Source: Paragonimus westermani
Lineage: Eukaryota > Platyhelminthes > Trematoda > Plagiorchiida > Troglotrematidae
Direction: 5' to 3'
Length of the DNA: 64,000 nt
Assembly: GCA_008508345.1 (NCBI GenBank)
Contig: QNGE01000892.1
Coordinates: forward strand, 105,094-169,093
The notes under the pieces were generated by a model, which was not told where the DNA came from, searched no databases, and worked only from the letters and a program-made list of their open reading frames with translations. The position numbers and the translations under genes were made by a program. This document shows, one piece after another, positions 50,801 to 62,800 of this stretch (position 1 is the first letter of the stretch; each line of letters starts with the position of its first letter).

Positions 50801-53800
50801 GTTGCAACACATACAGTGAGAGAAGCAACGTTTGGCTGAACAATGGGGCTATGTTTATTATGTTGAATCTCGCCAATTAATTGCCACTGAAATGTGTTAT
50901 CTACTGGTCGTACTTTATCGGTCGTCAATTCAACTGTCTATGGTGAGCGTTGGTTAAAATGTGAACGGAGTTTCTAGCAAACTGCGTGTGAACTGCAATT
51001 AGATATTGGTCAAGCTTGGCGTGAGCTCTGAAACACGAACACGTCCACTTAAACACAATCTTGCTGATGAGTTTCATGACGTTAGTAATTTCTGAATAAA
51101 TTACATCATTTAGCCTTGTGAATGTTCTCACAGAGTGAAAAGCGAGCTTTCCAGCAATTCACTATTCGATGACTGCTTGTTCAAGCAGTTCACCTATGGT
51201 GGCTATATTTAACACAAAGTGCTGTGAAATGCCCACGATGAGGTTGTTCAATTACTCCCCGATCTTACACTGTCGTTCACTTTTTCGAAATGTACACTGG
51301 TGTCAAAATTCGCGGTGGCTTGAAGGAATGTTATAATGAACTGAGCCCGTGAGGCGAATTGTACAGAGTGGACATTCAAAGCATAATGCCAGGTAATTAT
51401 CGTGCCTACGAATCATCACCATCAAAACAATGGAATTTAGTAATATAAAACTTCAGCAAACGGTTGACGGAGTCAACCGGAGTACACATAATTTGTGGCT
51501 GTAATTTTTTCAGCTCACGTTATTTTAGACAGTGACCTTTGTTCTGTTAACATTTGGCTGTTGGTTTTATCCCAAGAAAATTAGTCCTAATCACTTCTTA
51601 CTGTTAACTTAATGAAATCGTTTCGCAAAGGTTTGTCAGTAATACCGAGCTGAAGTAGTGGAGGCACACACAATAACTACATTCGCTGGGCCTCATAGCC
51701 CAGATGGTCGAAGTACACTCAGCTCTTTTTGTATACTGCCTAGTTGGGTACAAAACTCCAAATGGTCGTCCTGATTTACCGGTTCTTCTGGGATTGTGCA
51801 ATAGTAAGGACAAGTATCTAAATGTTAGAGCAGCGCAGGTTAGTAGGTTGGTTGCACCGAAGAAAGATGCGAGATGATATCTAGTAGCAGATATTGCTGC
51901 CAATGTTCAACCACAAAACGAACATGACAGTGAATGGTTATAAAGTGGGCCTTAGTCGAACTTTTGAAGGCTCACCAAGACAGGCTTGAAAAAGTTACCA
52001 TTTACATAAATTTGAACGGTAACTAATAGAGTATGGTAAGTAATCTTGTAGATTGGCCAGTTATATTCGCCATTCACTCATACTGAATAAGTTGCTAATT
52101 TGATAAACTATTCCGCTGCACCAATTTGTTTCTGTCAATCCGGTTAGGTTGCTTGAATTTCCGTAAACTATCGACAGGCAAAGATGTTAACATTTGTCAC
52201 GTCTGCAGATGTGTGATATACTGCTTAGCACAGAATCTGACTGTATTTATCCAGCAGATTTAAGATCTTCCTTCATAAGAATTACACCGTCGAACATGGC
52301 AGTTCAAATGAAGTTTCATCTACCGTTTAGCACAAAAAAGACGGCATTTACCAAAAGGTTGTTCAATGTAAAAAGTGCACGTCTCAGATACAAATCCTCA
52401 CTAAGTCATTTAGAAGCTGGAAGTGAACGATTCGGATCTCATGTAGTAGGGAGAAGTTTCTTCTCGAAATTTGTCGCTGAGTATTAACATTTACGGAAAC
52501 AAAACACTTAACTAAACAAGGAAGTTGTCGTGCAGATATTGACCTCTACTTGGGTACATGTTTCTTGGTTTCTTGAACCCTTGCTGATAGCTTAATATTG
52601 AAAGAATAGTCCAATACCATTTGGATTTTATCCTCTCCTTCCCAAGTATATCCTTGCTCCTAAACGTTCTGTTAATAGACATTCGACAAACTATCAGTAT
52701 CATACAATGATTCGGTACCGTCTTCAATGAAACTGTGGAATATAGATGCACGTGCATCATCACTGTGAAGTCCGTCTTGCTTTTGTGTTACATATAAGAC
52801 ATCAAAACTCTGCAACTAGTTTCTCCCCAGTTTTTGTTAGATGCACGGACTTACTCCTTTATGATCAAAAACCTCGCCCATCATTTTAAATTAGCAATGA
52901 TTAGTTCTTATTGAGGTTTTATACGAGGACAAACAAATCTCTCCTCGCCAGAAAGCTGAGTATATCTATTTTCAGGCAAATTGCAAATCCCTGGTTATTG
53001 AACTGTTGCCGGGACAAAGGAGATGAGAAGTGGGTGTACAAACTGAAGTGCACATAATTGTTTTTTGTGACAATCACCTGAAGATTCAGCTCATTTTGAC
53101 GTATTCTAGAAAACCTGTCAAAATTATTGGTAGCTTCACAGATTCATCACGATGTGCGTATATTACCACAAGTTGTTTGAAAGTTAAAAATAATTGGACC
53201 ATATTTCATTGCCTCATTGTCTCCATGGGTTTCTCTTTTGTCGCATAAGGGCGGAAGATGCTTAGTTTTGTGTTTGTCTGTTTATCGATCGGAAAACCTT
53301 TCAGACTGTTTATAGACGCAAATAAGAAAGATAAATTGGGTCCAAGAATATCTGACCAAAAGTGTTGGAGCGCACACCAGTAATTAACACTGCATTACTA
53401 ATAAGAAGTGTAGCATGTTTATGATACTAGGTGAGACCCGAATGTGAAAAGTCAGAGCTTTTTCCGGATTCGAACCAGCAAGAGACTGCATGCCTGTACG
53501 CAGCAACTACTCCAACAACCGAGCTACGAAGCCATCCTGAGGTCTCATCTAAACGTAACGCTGGAAAAACACGCCGAAACCTCACAGCGTTCAGATGTGC
53601 ACATTAAATGCTCGCATGTGTGGGTTGAAAGACTGGCTAAGCAACTATTCATTCCTGTTGACCCTGGGATTTATATCGATCGAACTGAACAGTAAAGTTT
53701 TTAGATGATTTAGTGTCAACTGCAGTGATCAGCAGTAGGCTTTACACTATGAACATATCCTCATTTTGAAGCTAGTTTTTCTACCCTCTAACATCCCTAT

Positions 53801-55410
53801 TGCACAGTCCAGTCATACGGCATTTCTCTCCAGAAACTGAATATGTTTTAACCGAATCGAATTATGCCAGTGGATGACTTTTCATCTACAGTATACTGCT
53901 GCTGAACACTGAGACTTCAATTTCAAAGTCAACCTTAAAAAATTAAAATATATCAAACAAGAACCAAATTCATCCAGCTTCAAACACCAGGTTTTGCTTC
54001 AGTGTGCCCTTCATCTTTTCTTGTGTATGACTGTTATACTAGGTGGTGAATATTTACTGTAGTTATCCAAACTTAATGCATACTAGATAAAATCACCACT
54101 GGTCTCTTCATCGGGCTCTCCTCTTCTAATTACGGACCCAGTCAGTCTCTTCAAAGATGATGGATTAACACACACATGGTTAAAATGTGATGTTCAGTGT
54201 ACGGGCACAAATAAAAACAAGTACATGGAAGCAGTTTTCAAAATGACTTGCTACATATGTTGTGAATCCGGCAGGCGGATGACACGGAGATTATTTTATT
54301 GGAGAAACAAATACACCACTTAAGCGTCTCAACGGGACTGGGAACAAAAACACTCATCTGCACACCGCACTCTTCTGAGGATGCTCCAGTCGCTTTGGAC
54401 ACCATGTCTCTGTTCCATCATGTGGCGAAAGTCATTAAATGTCATTCTGCCTTCCAACGATTCTTCTCATATATCTCCCGTATTTATCCCACGATCATTT
54501 CGATCCATGCGGCTATTGAATAGTGGTGTGAGTAGTATGGCGCAACCGTCTATCCTCACTACACATATACAGATATTTTAGTTTCTCTTGCAGAAGATCA
54601 ATGAGAATTTCCTGTACCACTCAAAGCAAAACAGATCAGAACTGTACGTAATGGATTCTAAGAATTTTTGATAGAATGCGAGATAATCGAAACATTGACC
54701 TCTGGGCGTCAAATTCACATTGTTTGCATATGAACAAGTGGCTCTGACCCTGTGGGAACCTTGCTGATTGCTTTCTCCGCGTAATCTCTGTTTTCATAGT
54801 TCGTTTTCTATGGTTAAGTTAGATTTGTTCATGTAAAAGATTGAGATATGACCTCTAATGTTATTTTTTCAGTCGGTGCAGCAAATTATTTAAAAATCGA
54901 CGTATACTCGACGTAAGTGAAAATTACTTTGGAATATAGTTCGTGAGTTCCATCTTTCATAATTAAAATACGACTTTTCACTCACTACGTTACAATAACT
55001 TTCGTCATCTCACCAAATTCAATAAACTGATTGTATTTTGTGTTTACGTGAACAAATGATGTTTTCACTTTCACTGAAGCGTTTACTGTGTTTTTTCCAA
55101 ATTGAGCAACATCCAACAGATATTTTATAATTTTGTAAGTACAATAATCCATTTAATGACCATCACTTCGCAAATTTTTCTATCATCTCTGTCACTTCAG
55201 ATACATTATTATGTAGTTTAATGATACGTGCGAAACTGACTACGTTCCCAATATTAGTTCGTAAAGCTTGCTATTCAGGAATATACGCAGTGGTTTTGCG
55301 TTGCGTAGATCTTGGCTCTACAACGACCAGCTGTTCAGAAAAAAACTGATCTATCTATGGTGATGTCATAAGAAAGCACTGTGTGCGCTGGTCGAATGGA
55401 TTAAATTTAC
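47832..55410 (-). other. Intron between exons C and B
   Basis: The intron is 7.6 kb, phase 0. It holds the tRNA-like sequence at about 53.45-53.55 kb. No coding exon is recognised. Confidence 0.72.
53455..53540 (-). repeat. tRNA-derived SINE or tRNA pseudogene (5' tRNA-like region)
   Basis: On the minus strand an A-box-like TAGCTCGGTTGT (53526-53515) is followed about 40 bases later by a perfect B box GGTTCGAATCC (53476-53466), the internal promoter spacing of RNA polymerase III genes. A CTGC/GCAG pair lies between them where an anticodon stem could form. No clean seven-pair acceptor stem is visible, so a functional tRNA is unlikely. A SINE head fits better, with its tail toward lower coordinates. 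Confidence 0.5.
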
Positions 55411-55884
55411 CTTCACCAAATGAATCACAGGTTCCCCAACGAATCTGTAGTACACACCGCGGAAATGATATGCGAACATATTTTTCAATTCGGATTCCGG
55501 TAAATGCATAACTGGAAGTGTTGTATCGGCCAGACCAGTCTGTTCCGTCGTTTGAATTACAGCAGCCGTCAATGGTCCCTCACCAGCACTTGAAACAGCA
55601 CAGACTGCCACCAAGTAGTACTGATTTTTGGTCAAGTTTACAACCATGGCTTGATGCTTGGCTAACACAGAACCCGGAAGAGGCATAACATGTGAGGTGG
55701 TGAGCAAATCATAGTTTGCCTCATCAAACCGCTTGAACTTGTGTTTTACCTCAATCTGTTTATCGGCATAGCCGGGCATTTGAGAAGAATCACCAGAGCG
55801 GTAAAAATCTCTGCTTATACTCGGTGCGAATATTTGGTCAGATGTTTCAGACTCTTCATTCAAAATGTTTTCGAATGTAGGAAT
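55411..55884 (-). CDS. Exon B: rest of FN3 domain 1 and start of domain 2
   Basis: The acceptor ATTATCAG lies at 55885 and the donor GTAAAT starts at 55410. The exon is 474 bp, phase 0 at both ends. The first roughly 65 residues are acidic and serine-rich and form an unusually long loop between the C and E strands. MVVNLTKNQYYLVAVCAVSS then gives the E-F strands with the conserved Tyr pair and a possible N-glycosylation site (NLT), followed by GEGPLTAAVIQTTE as strand G. The last roughly 45 residues (from GLADTTLP to VIHLVK) begin the next, divergent domain. It is the second-longest exon in the set, and its product is clearly extracellular in type. Confidence 0.82.
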
Positions 55885-56718
55885 CTGATAATGAGAAAAC
55901 AAAAAAGATTCAATTAATACCGATAATAAATGTGTTGATTGTAAAGTTGCGCACAGAAAAACGGTACGTTTACAAATCTCTCTTAATTTCTCTGTCAGCT
56001 AGAGGCTAACGGAGAAAATACAACGTTTGTCAGTATGGAGCTCAATATGTGCTAATGTGAAGATTTAAGGATATCCTACAGTTTACTCTAGATACTTGAT
56101 ACCGAGCAAACAACATCTGAATCCTACCTCGGTATTTATTTTGATCGAGTTTCATTCCTGATAAACGTAACCTTCATCACTATGAATCAACGGATATAGT
56201 GATTTCAGCTACGGTTGATCTCAACCAAGATCCACCATGTTGCAGATTAATAGGCAAGCATCGATAGATGGAGAATGAAAGAGAACGAAAGAAAACCAAC
56301 GAGTTTGATGAAAAACAGTCATCGGGTTAGATGCAATATACTCACCACTAACCGGGACACAATACCACATCAGAATGTCCCTAACAATCTGATTTTTGCA
56401 AATTTCTTAGCCAGGCAGAAGTCACCTAAAAACCTTGCTTAGCGAGAAAGTTAAGGCCGTGGTAGCCCGTGACCACCTCACTATATGGCTATCTTCAAGA
56501 TTCTTCGAAACATTGCTGAACATTACGGTGTCTACAGTATCCCACTCAAACTGCAGTATTATGTGCTAATCAAAACATCAGAAGAGTTCATGCTGAGGCT
56601 TTGTGAGTCACTTTAACGAAAAACAATTCGAACGAAGTTTTAAAGTTTGGAAATCTCAATTGAAAACCCTTACAACCAAGAACTCCCTCAAGGAAACTTG
56701 TTGCAAATGGTTACTTAC
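55885..56718 (-). other. Intron between exons B and A
   Basis: The intron is 834 bp, phase 0. It falls in the C strand of FN3 domain 1. No feature is seen inside. Confidence 0.78.
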
Positions 56719-56840
56719 TTTATAATGTTGCACAAGGTAATGTGATACTTGCCGGCTTCCTTCGATAGGACCACGCCATTCGACCAAAATCTGATTTCCT
56801 TTCAATAACTCAAGGTGGAGATTTTGCACATGTCCTGGTA
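56719..56840 (-). CDS. Exon A: start of FN3 domain 1
   Basis: The acceptor is a TTTGTGTACAG at 56841 and the donor is GTAAGT starting at 56718. The exon is 122 bp: two bases complete a codon begun upstream, then 40 codons follow and it ends in phase 0. The peptide PGHVQNLHLELLKGNQILVEW is the A and B strands of an FN3 domain with its core Trp, and HYLVQHYK is the C strand. It joins exon B, which supplies the rest of the domain. The upstream exon should end in phase 1 at a domain boundary, but I could not find it between 56841 and 64000. Confidence 0.8.
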
Positions 56841-59800
56841 CTGTACACAAACATACAAAAATATTCAGTTTTGGTTGCATACTTTGTCTGTCTTCATTAA
56901 ACATATGCACCCTGCAGCATAATCGTGTAAACATCGGTCACTTTCCAAAACTAAACGCTCACTTTTCCTTTCATTTCAGAAGCAGCAGCGGATTTCATTT
57001 TTGCTCTTGTGACCAGACAGCATTGTAACAATGACCTCAACAAATATAGCATTACTAACTTCTAATTAAGAAGTTCCAGTCTACAGAACCTATATCTAGG
57101 TTACCTCATAAGAACAGCCTGTTTCAGTGAGCCGTATGAGGTGACATATTTGAGTGAAAATAAATGGTTTTACGATTCGCTCTCAGCATACGTCGTTTTC
57201 GGACTGCGTTCACATAATGGATGGCATGACTTCAGAAGTTAGACATATAGACGGACAGGAGAGTATACAGGAAGTTGCCATTTAAAAGCGCTTCACGCAG
57301 TTTTCCTCGAGATCGGTTTCTTGCACGTGAGTGCAGAAGATAGATCGCAACATAAAGTCAGCATCATTCAGGCAGAAGCGAAAGAGTTTTAAGAGAATGA
57401 ATTACCTAGATGATGTCAACTAACCGTAGATGAGTAACCAAAGGTCACTCGAAGTTTTAATGCCGCTATCACAATTGCATACCGAGTAGGATAGGGGACC
57501 AAACTGATCAGCATGTTAGTGTTGTTACTTCATCGCAAATATTCCTTTGAGTTTTATGACGTCTTTTTATCGATTGATATGTCTTGCACCTAGGTATGTC
57601 TTTATGGGAGTGAGCGTGATTGAAAAGCGCTGATGATGTCCACTTGTTAATAAGTCAACTACGAGTTCCTCATATATACAAACAACAAGCAACACAACAT
57701 ACGCCTGACTTCATGGGCACTAGCAACAGAAGTGAGTTATCAGATATACTACGTGAGCTTCAGGTGGGCAAAATGAAACAAGTAAAACAATGTTCTTCGA
57801 AATGTAGAAATCATGCCATTTCTTTGATTTTTAGTCGAAACCAAAATCTTGAAACTCTGCTTAAACTTTCTGAGGATGTTCTCAGGACCAGCCGTCAAAA
57901 CGATGAGAGCGTAAGTCAGTCGTTTAACAGGTGGATATAGTTAAAGCGTCCATCCCTGTTTCGTTTCGTCTATTTTGGACCAGTGTACTTGTCGAGCAAG
58001 CAAAAGTCAAGATACGATCTTTAGAAAAGCTTATTCCATTGAAACTCATTCAAGCCAGTGTGAGTACTTCAGGACGAAAAGAGTTGGACCCTAATTAGTA
58101 AACTCGTGGCCCAACACTATCTGTCCAGCGAGCCGAAATTGAACAGTAGTCCAGGATAAAACTCACGGCAGACACAATATGGCCACCCAATTATTCAATG
58201 AGGCACTTTAACCCATTGCGTTCCAAGTGCACGCCCAATGGTTAAAGAACAGAGGACAAGTAATGGACGTGGCAATTTTATTTTGCAGTGAACATATCAT
58301 GCTTCTTTTAACCCGGTGAGAAAATCTGGAAAGTATATCGAGATGTCTTTATGAAACCGTCATTCACGTACTTCAGTGTGTAGCACGCATCTGTCAAAAC
58401 TTCCTAACCGCAGTCAGCAGGTTGCACAAGAGATCTGGCGCCACTACGTATCTGGAACGTACAAGCTGTTTAAATACTGAGAGCCTGTAAAGACTACAGA
58501 CTCATTCAGTTTTTGTGGTTGATTTTGTCAAATTCGAAATCGGTTGGTTCGAAAACGCTAGGTCACAGTGAAGTTGATGACTCACCACCTTCATCTAAAT
58601 GATAGTAACATTATCGCCTGTCAATTTTGCAAATCCTTGCTCGTCCAGATATTTAGGTCAAAAGGATACATCAGTATGACTGACGTTTTGTTCTGGTGGC
58701 TGATCCATTACTGGAGACTTGTGATATTCGTTTTTTGTATTGCTGTCAGCTAACGGAAATTGCCTAGTTGATTTCATCGCGTTGATCCCTCGCTAACTGA
58801 TGCATGCAGCATATAAATTACAGTAACCATCACCCGGGTACAGTGGTCACAACTGTATGGTGGACTTCCAGGCCCGCTCGAATGTGTGTGCGTCAGTGAT
58901 GCAGATTCCAAGCACGATAAAGCATACAAGTAAGTATTCCACAAATCTGTTCGGTGGAGATAAGTTAACGCACTTATGTGGATGGGCTTGCGTGTAACAA
59001 CACCATTTTCGTTGGAACAGTACGTTCCTCACCCGAATCGTTAACACAATTTTCCTATGAAAATAATCGTGGATGGGTTGTCGGTAGATTAATACGAGAA
59101 AGCTGCAAAATGGTGAGTAGTCATTTTGGCAGGTCTCCAAACTGGACATGGTACATCAGGAAGACATCTAACGCAGTTTATTCCTTGTTCATGACCAATT
59201 ACGGCACAGGGTTCAATCTCTTGCGCCTATAAAAAGCTTTTGTACAAGAAGATCACTATTTGAAAATTAAGCGCCATTTCCGAATTTTGCTCCGGTAAGA
59301 ACAGGCCAGTCATGTATATTCTTGTCATGCCCGAAACCAGAACACCGACCATCCCTTCAGGAAGTGATCATATTGACTACAGACTCACTGACCTTACACT
59401 ATTCTGAATCAAATTATCATACGCAAACGTTAAGCCACGTTCAACTTTGAGTCGTGCTGAGGCTGACTGATATTATGACTTTCCATCATGGGAACAGGCA
59501 TTCATTTACAGAGAGCAAATACTATTGAAGGACGTCTGGTTGCTTTCTTACAACGTGCTCGCTTATTTTTGGTAGGTTCACTCGTTGTGTGTCCGCATTG
59601 GAAGAAAATCTTAGGAAAATCCACATTTAATGACAAGAAATCTCTCAAAATATGTTATGCTCTCCAAACGACTCGAAATGTAGTACACATTTTGGAAGCT
59701 TACCGTGAATTCTTCTCTTGAACATGACTGCAAAACAGTGTGTCATACTAAAACTTATCTAAAATTGATTTAGACTCTGGGCATGTGCAATTGCGAAAAC

Positions 59801-62800
59801 ATACTGATCTAAACTAGGCGTCGTTAACATTTCTATGTGTACTACTCAGTGATCATGGTAGCCAGAGTGCGGTAACCTGAGGATATTCCTAGTATTCTCA
59901 GTGTACTAAGTGAAAAGTAATCACAGAGAATATAATTCTTCCTGAACATAAAATCACAAGGATGCCTGTTTCGCTTGATGGCATACTTTCGTGCACTCGA
60001 CAGCAGTATCCTGGCACATTCTTGATATTTGTGTGTTGTACAACTTACTAAGAGATGTGTTACAGCTTTTGCGCAATATAATTTAAGTTTGTGGTTCATT
60101 CGTGTTTTCAGTCTGTTTCTGGTCACTGTTATGTAGACCAGTAAATAATAAAATTACTCCGAAAACACATTAAAAGACATCGAGAGACTTTTGCCCATAG
60201 TTATTTAACGAGGTGTTTAATAACCACGATATAAATATACGCAGAGTAGGTGTAAGCGTTAATTTGAAGAGAATGTCTCGAAATCTTCACGTGTGTAGAA
60301 ATTAACGGAAAATATATTTAGTAAAATCGTTCAGTGTATATAATCAGAAGACGTTTTTTGCTGATAAGAAAAAATTCCTGCGATGTACCTCACAACAACC
60401 ATCACCGAAAATGTGAATTCAGTTCACTTCGAACAATTGTTTCGTTAGTACAGTGCAGAAACCTTCTTGTGGTCTACAGTGACAGAGAACTCAAGTTCAA
60501 CGGTTGTATTAAGAACTTATTTGTAGCAGCCAGTTTCATTCCGTTAAACGTTGTGTAACGAATTGTATGGAAACTTAAAGAGCTCCCATAACGAAGATAA
60601 TACTTGTGGTCACCTAGAAGTTCGTGAGAAGAAATTACTCGTTCTGTATGCAGCCAAAGTCGTCTTGCTAACACACGAGAGACTATTCTGAAGAATGGGT
60701 CATTCCAGATCCCTGTGTTTTTTCGTTTGCACAAGATCATTTGTTCCATGTACACACGGAACACAGTCCAGTTGAATGATAAAGAGGGTTTTCGCATGAC
60801 AGCCCGCCTACTGAAGTACGCGCGTGTTATCGACCATTTCAGTCCGAAAACTCCTCGCAGGCAAAAACATGTTTCTGACTGAGACGCCTAGTTCCAAACT
60901 GGATTCCCAGATAAACAGTAATAACGAGGGACACTGAATTGGAAAGAAAGTATTTTTTTGGTTTAACCTGAAGAAGTGTTGTTTAATAATGCCAACCCGA
61001 GAAACTGCAGTGACAGTGTGAGGGCGTTAAATTCTGTTGCACAGTTTGCATGATTCATCTTAACCATTTAAACAATATTGCTGAAGCAGACCAGCTTTTG
61101 TTTTAATTATTTCAGCGGCAGCGTTCATTAGTAAACGATGGCAAATACACACATAAACCTGATGACGGTACTGATGTACCTGGGAATTACAGACCACCTG
61201 TTCATTCCAAGAGCCATAGGCTGATGGACGTCTTACAAGGAAGGAAACAATCAGTACACCGTAGAATGTCAGCTGAATCCTTAGGTAGCTCAATAAAATG
61301 AAGAGGTACTGATTCATCTAACAGATGATGTCCGAAATTATCTGTACTGGCTGTCGGCAAATGAAGAGAACTACGTTTCCTAACCACAACTGATTCGTTT
61401 TCAATCTCACGGATTGGAATATATATTGTAAGAGAAAGCATTCCAAAACTACAATCAAAGCATTCAAATCAAACATTGATTATGATTTCATCAACTCATT
61501 ATGAATTTACGTGTTATGTTTAGGTGCAACAAACGTGGATTGTAAAATCATTTACAGGCTAGGAAGTTTGTTCTACTTGTGTGGTTATATTTTTTGACCA
61601 AATGACGATGGGAGTTTTGACTCTTGTTTGTGGACGCAATACGTCGTACAAACTTGCAAAGGTACAGGTAAATCCTACCAAACAAGTTATACAAACCTGT
61701 GTTGTTGACTGTTCATCCTAAACGAATCGTGGCCTTCTTTTTGTTGAAATATCACTCAAGTAATGGAACAACTTTCTACATCACGTGAACTTTCTTCATT
61801 ATTAAGACGGAGAAGCTATCTGACAGAGCACAGGGAAACAGGATTAAATATTCTTCAGTCAGCTAGGTGGGTAAATTGGTGTTCACATAACTCAACCTTG
61901 AACAGTCAGATGTACAACTGAATGTTGTCAAGCCTTAATGTCAGTTTTTGCGTGGGCTATGCAAATGTCAAAGGTCCGTGATTGGTGACAACATATTGTT
62001 TGTAATTCTTACAGCGCTTGTCATCGATGATCTACGGAACAGTACCTCAGTAAATCACAAATGTACCGGTGTGTACACAGGTAGGTATGTTATGTCAGGA
62101 AAAAAGCTTTTGAGTAATTGTCAAATGCGGTTATTAACCACCTGAATGAAAACACATTTGAAACCAGATTTATGTCTTTTGAACTATAAGTCGTGAAACT
62201 CTCTTATTCAACACTGTTCCGAGTTACTTTCGACGGTCTGCTCGGAATTAGCCCAAGGAGTGCAATCTGCGATGCTTGGTCCAAACTATTGATCACTCGA
62301 GTGTACTAGAACCCACATTTTTGTTCTTCCTGTCCTGCTGCAAGGACTATTCCTGCTTTACGGTGATTTAAGATACAGTGATTATATATTCACTATCCAG
62401 TTTGACTAGTTTTTATCATCTCTAATGATTTCGACCACAGATTGTACACGTTACGGGGCTGGAAGTCTGTGAGATGAATGCAGTCTACCCACCAACTAAC
62501 TTTCAAACCAAGTGCAAACCAACTAAATTTCAGTCAAGATGAATGTTAAGCAAATGAACACCTTGAAACCACTCAAATTAAAATCTTCAACTGAGTTCTG
62601 TTATTATAAGCTGAAGTTAATGACAATACGTGGTGTAGTTGTATGTTTGCAGTGTAAAAGTTTTAGCCTGCTCTTGGGTGACCGGAAGACAGGTGCAACT
62701 GCGGAGGATGAAGCCCAGTGTATGCGCTAATGTCATCCATTTATGACCATCGATATCAAGGGTTAACCTTAGGATACAGTAGCGTTCTATTCGATGAATA

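Larger units (their letters stand above)
1..56840 (-). other. Gene span: large multi-FN3 cell-surface protein, ten internal exons, incomplete at both ends
   Basis: Ten exons on the minus strand (A 56719-56840, B 55411-55884, C 47610-47831, D 38713-39030, E 32483-33001, F 28510-28822, G 27672-28012, H 11317-11726, I 3153-3390, J 387 down to at least 1) join in one frame. Every intron is GT-AG. Junctions are phase 0 except F/G (phase 1) and H/I (phase 2), and each split codon is completed correctly. The joined product is about 1,114 residues with about seven FN3 domains, each showing a B-strand Trp and an F-strand Tyr pattern. Such arrays form ectodomains of adhesion molecules and receptor phosphatases. 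No Ig domain, membrane helix, start or stop is seen, so the 5' exons lie upstream of 56840 (probably outside the window) and the 3' exons lie below position 1. Introns make up about 94% of the span. Family assignment is open: L1/neuroglian, contactin, sidekick and LAR-type are all possible. Confidence 0.85.

Noticed and set aside
1..56840. Naming the gene sidekick, contactin, neuroglian or LAR
   Set aside because: FN3 strand signatures alone do not distinguish these families and no Ig, membrane or cytoplasmic region is in the window.
57620..57940. 106-codon plus-strand frame
   Set aside because: Protein-like composition but no recognisable family or splice sites; left unassigned.
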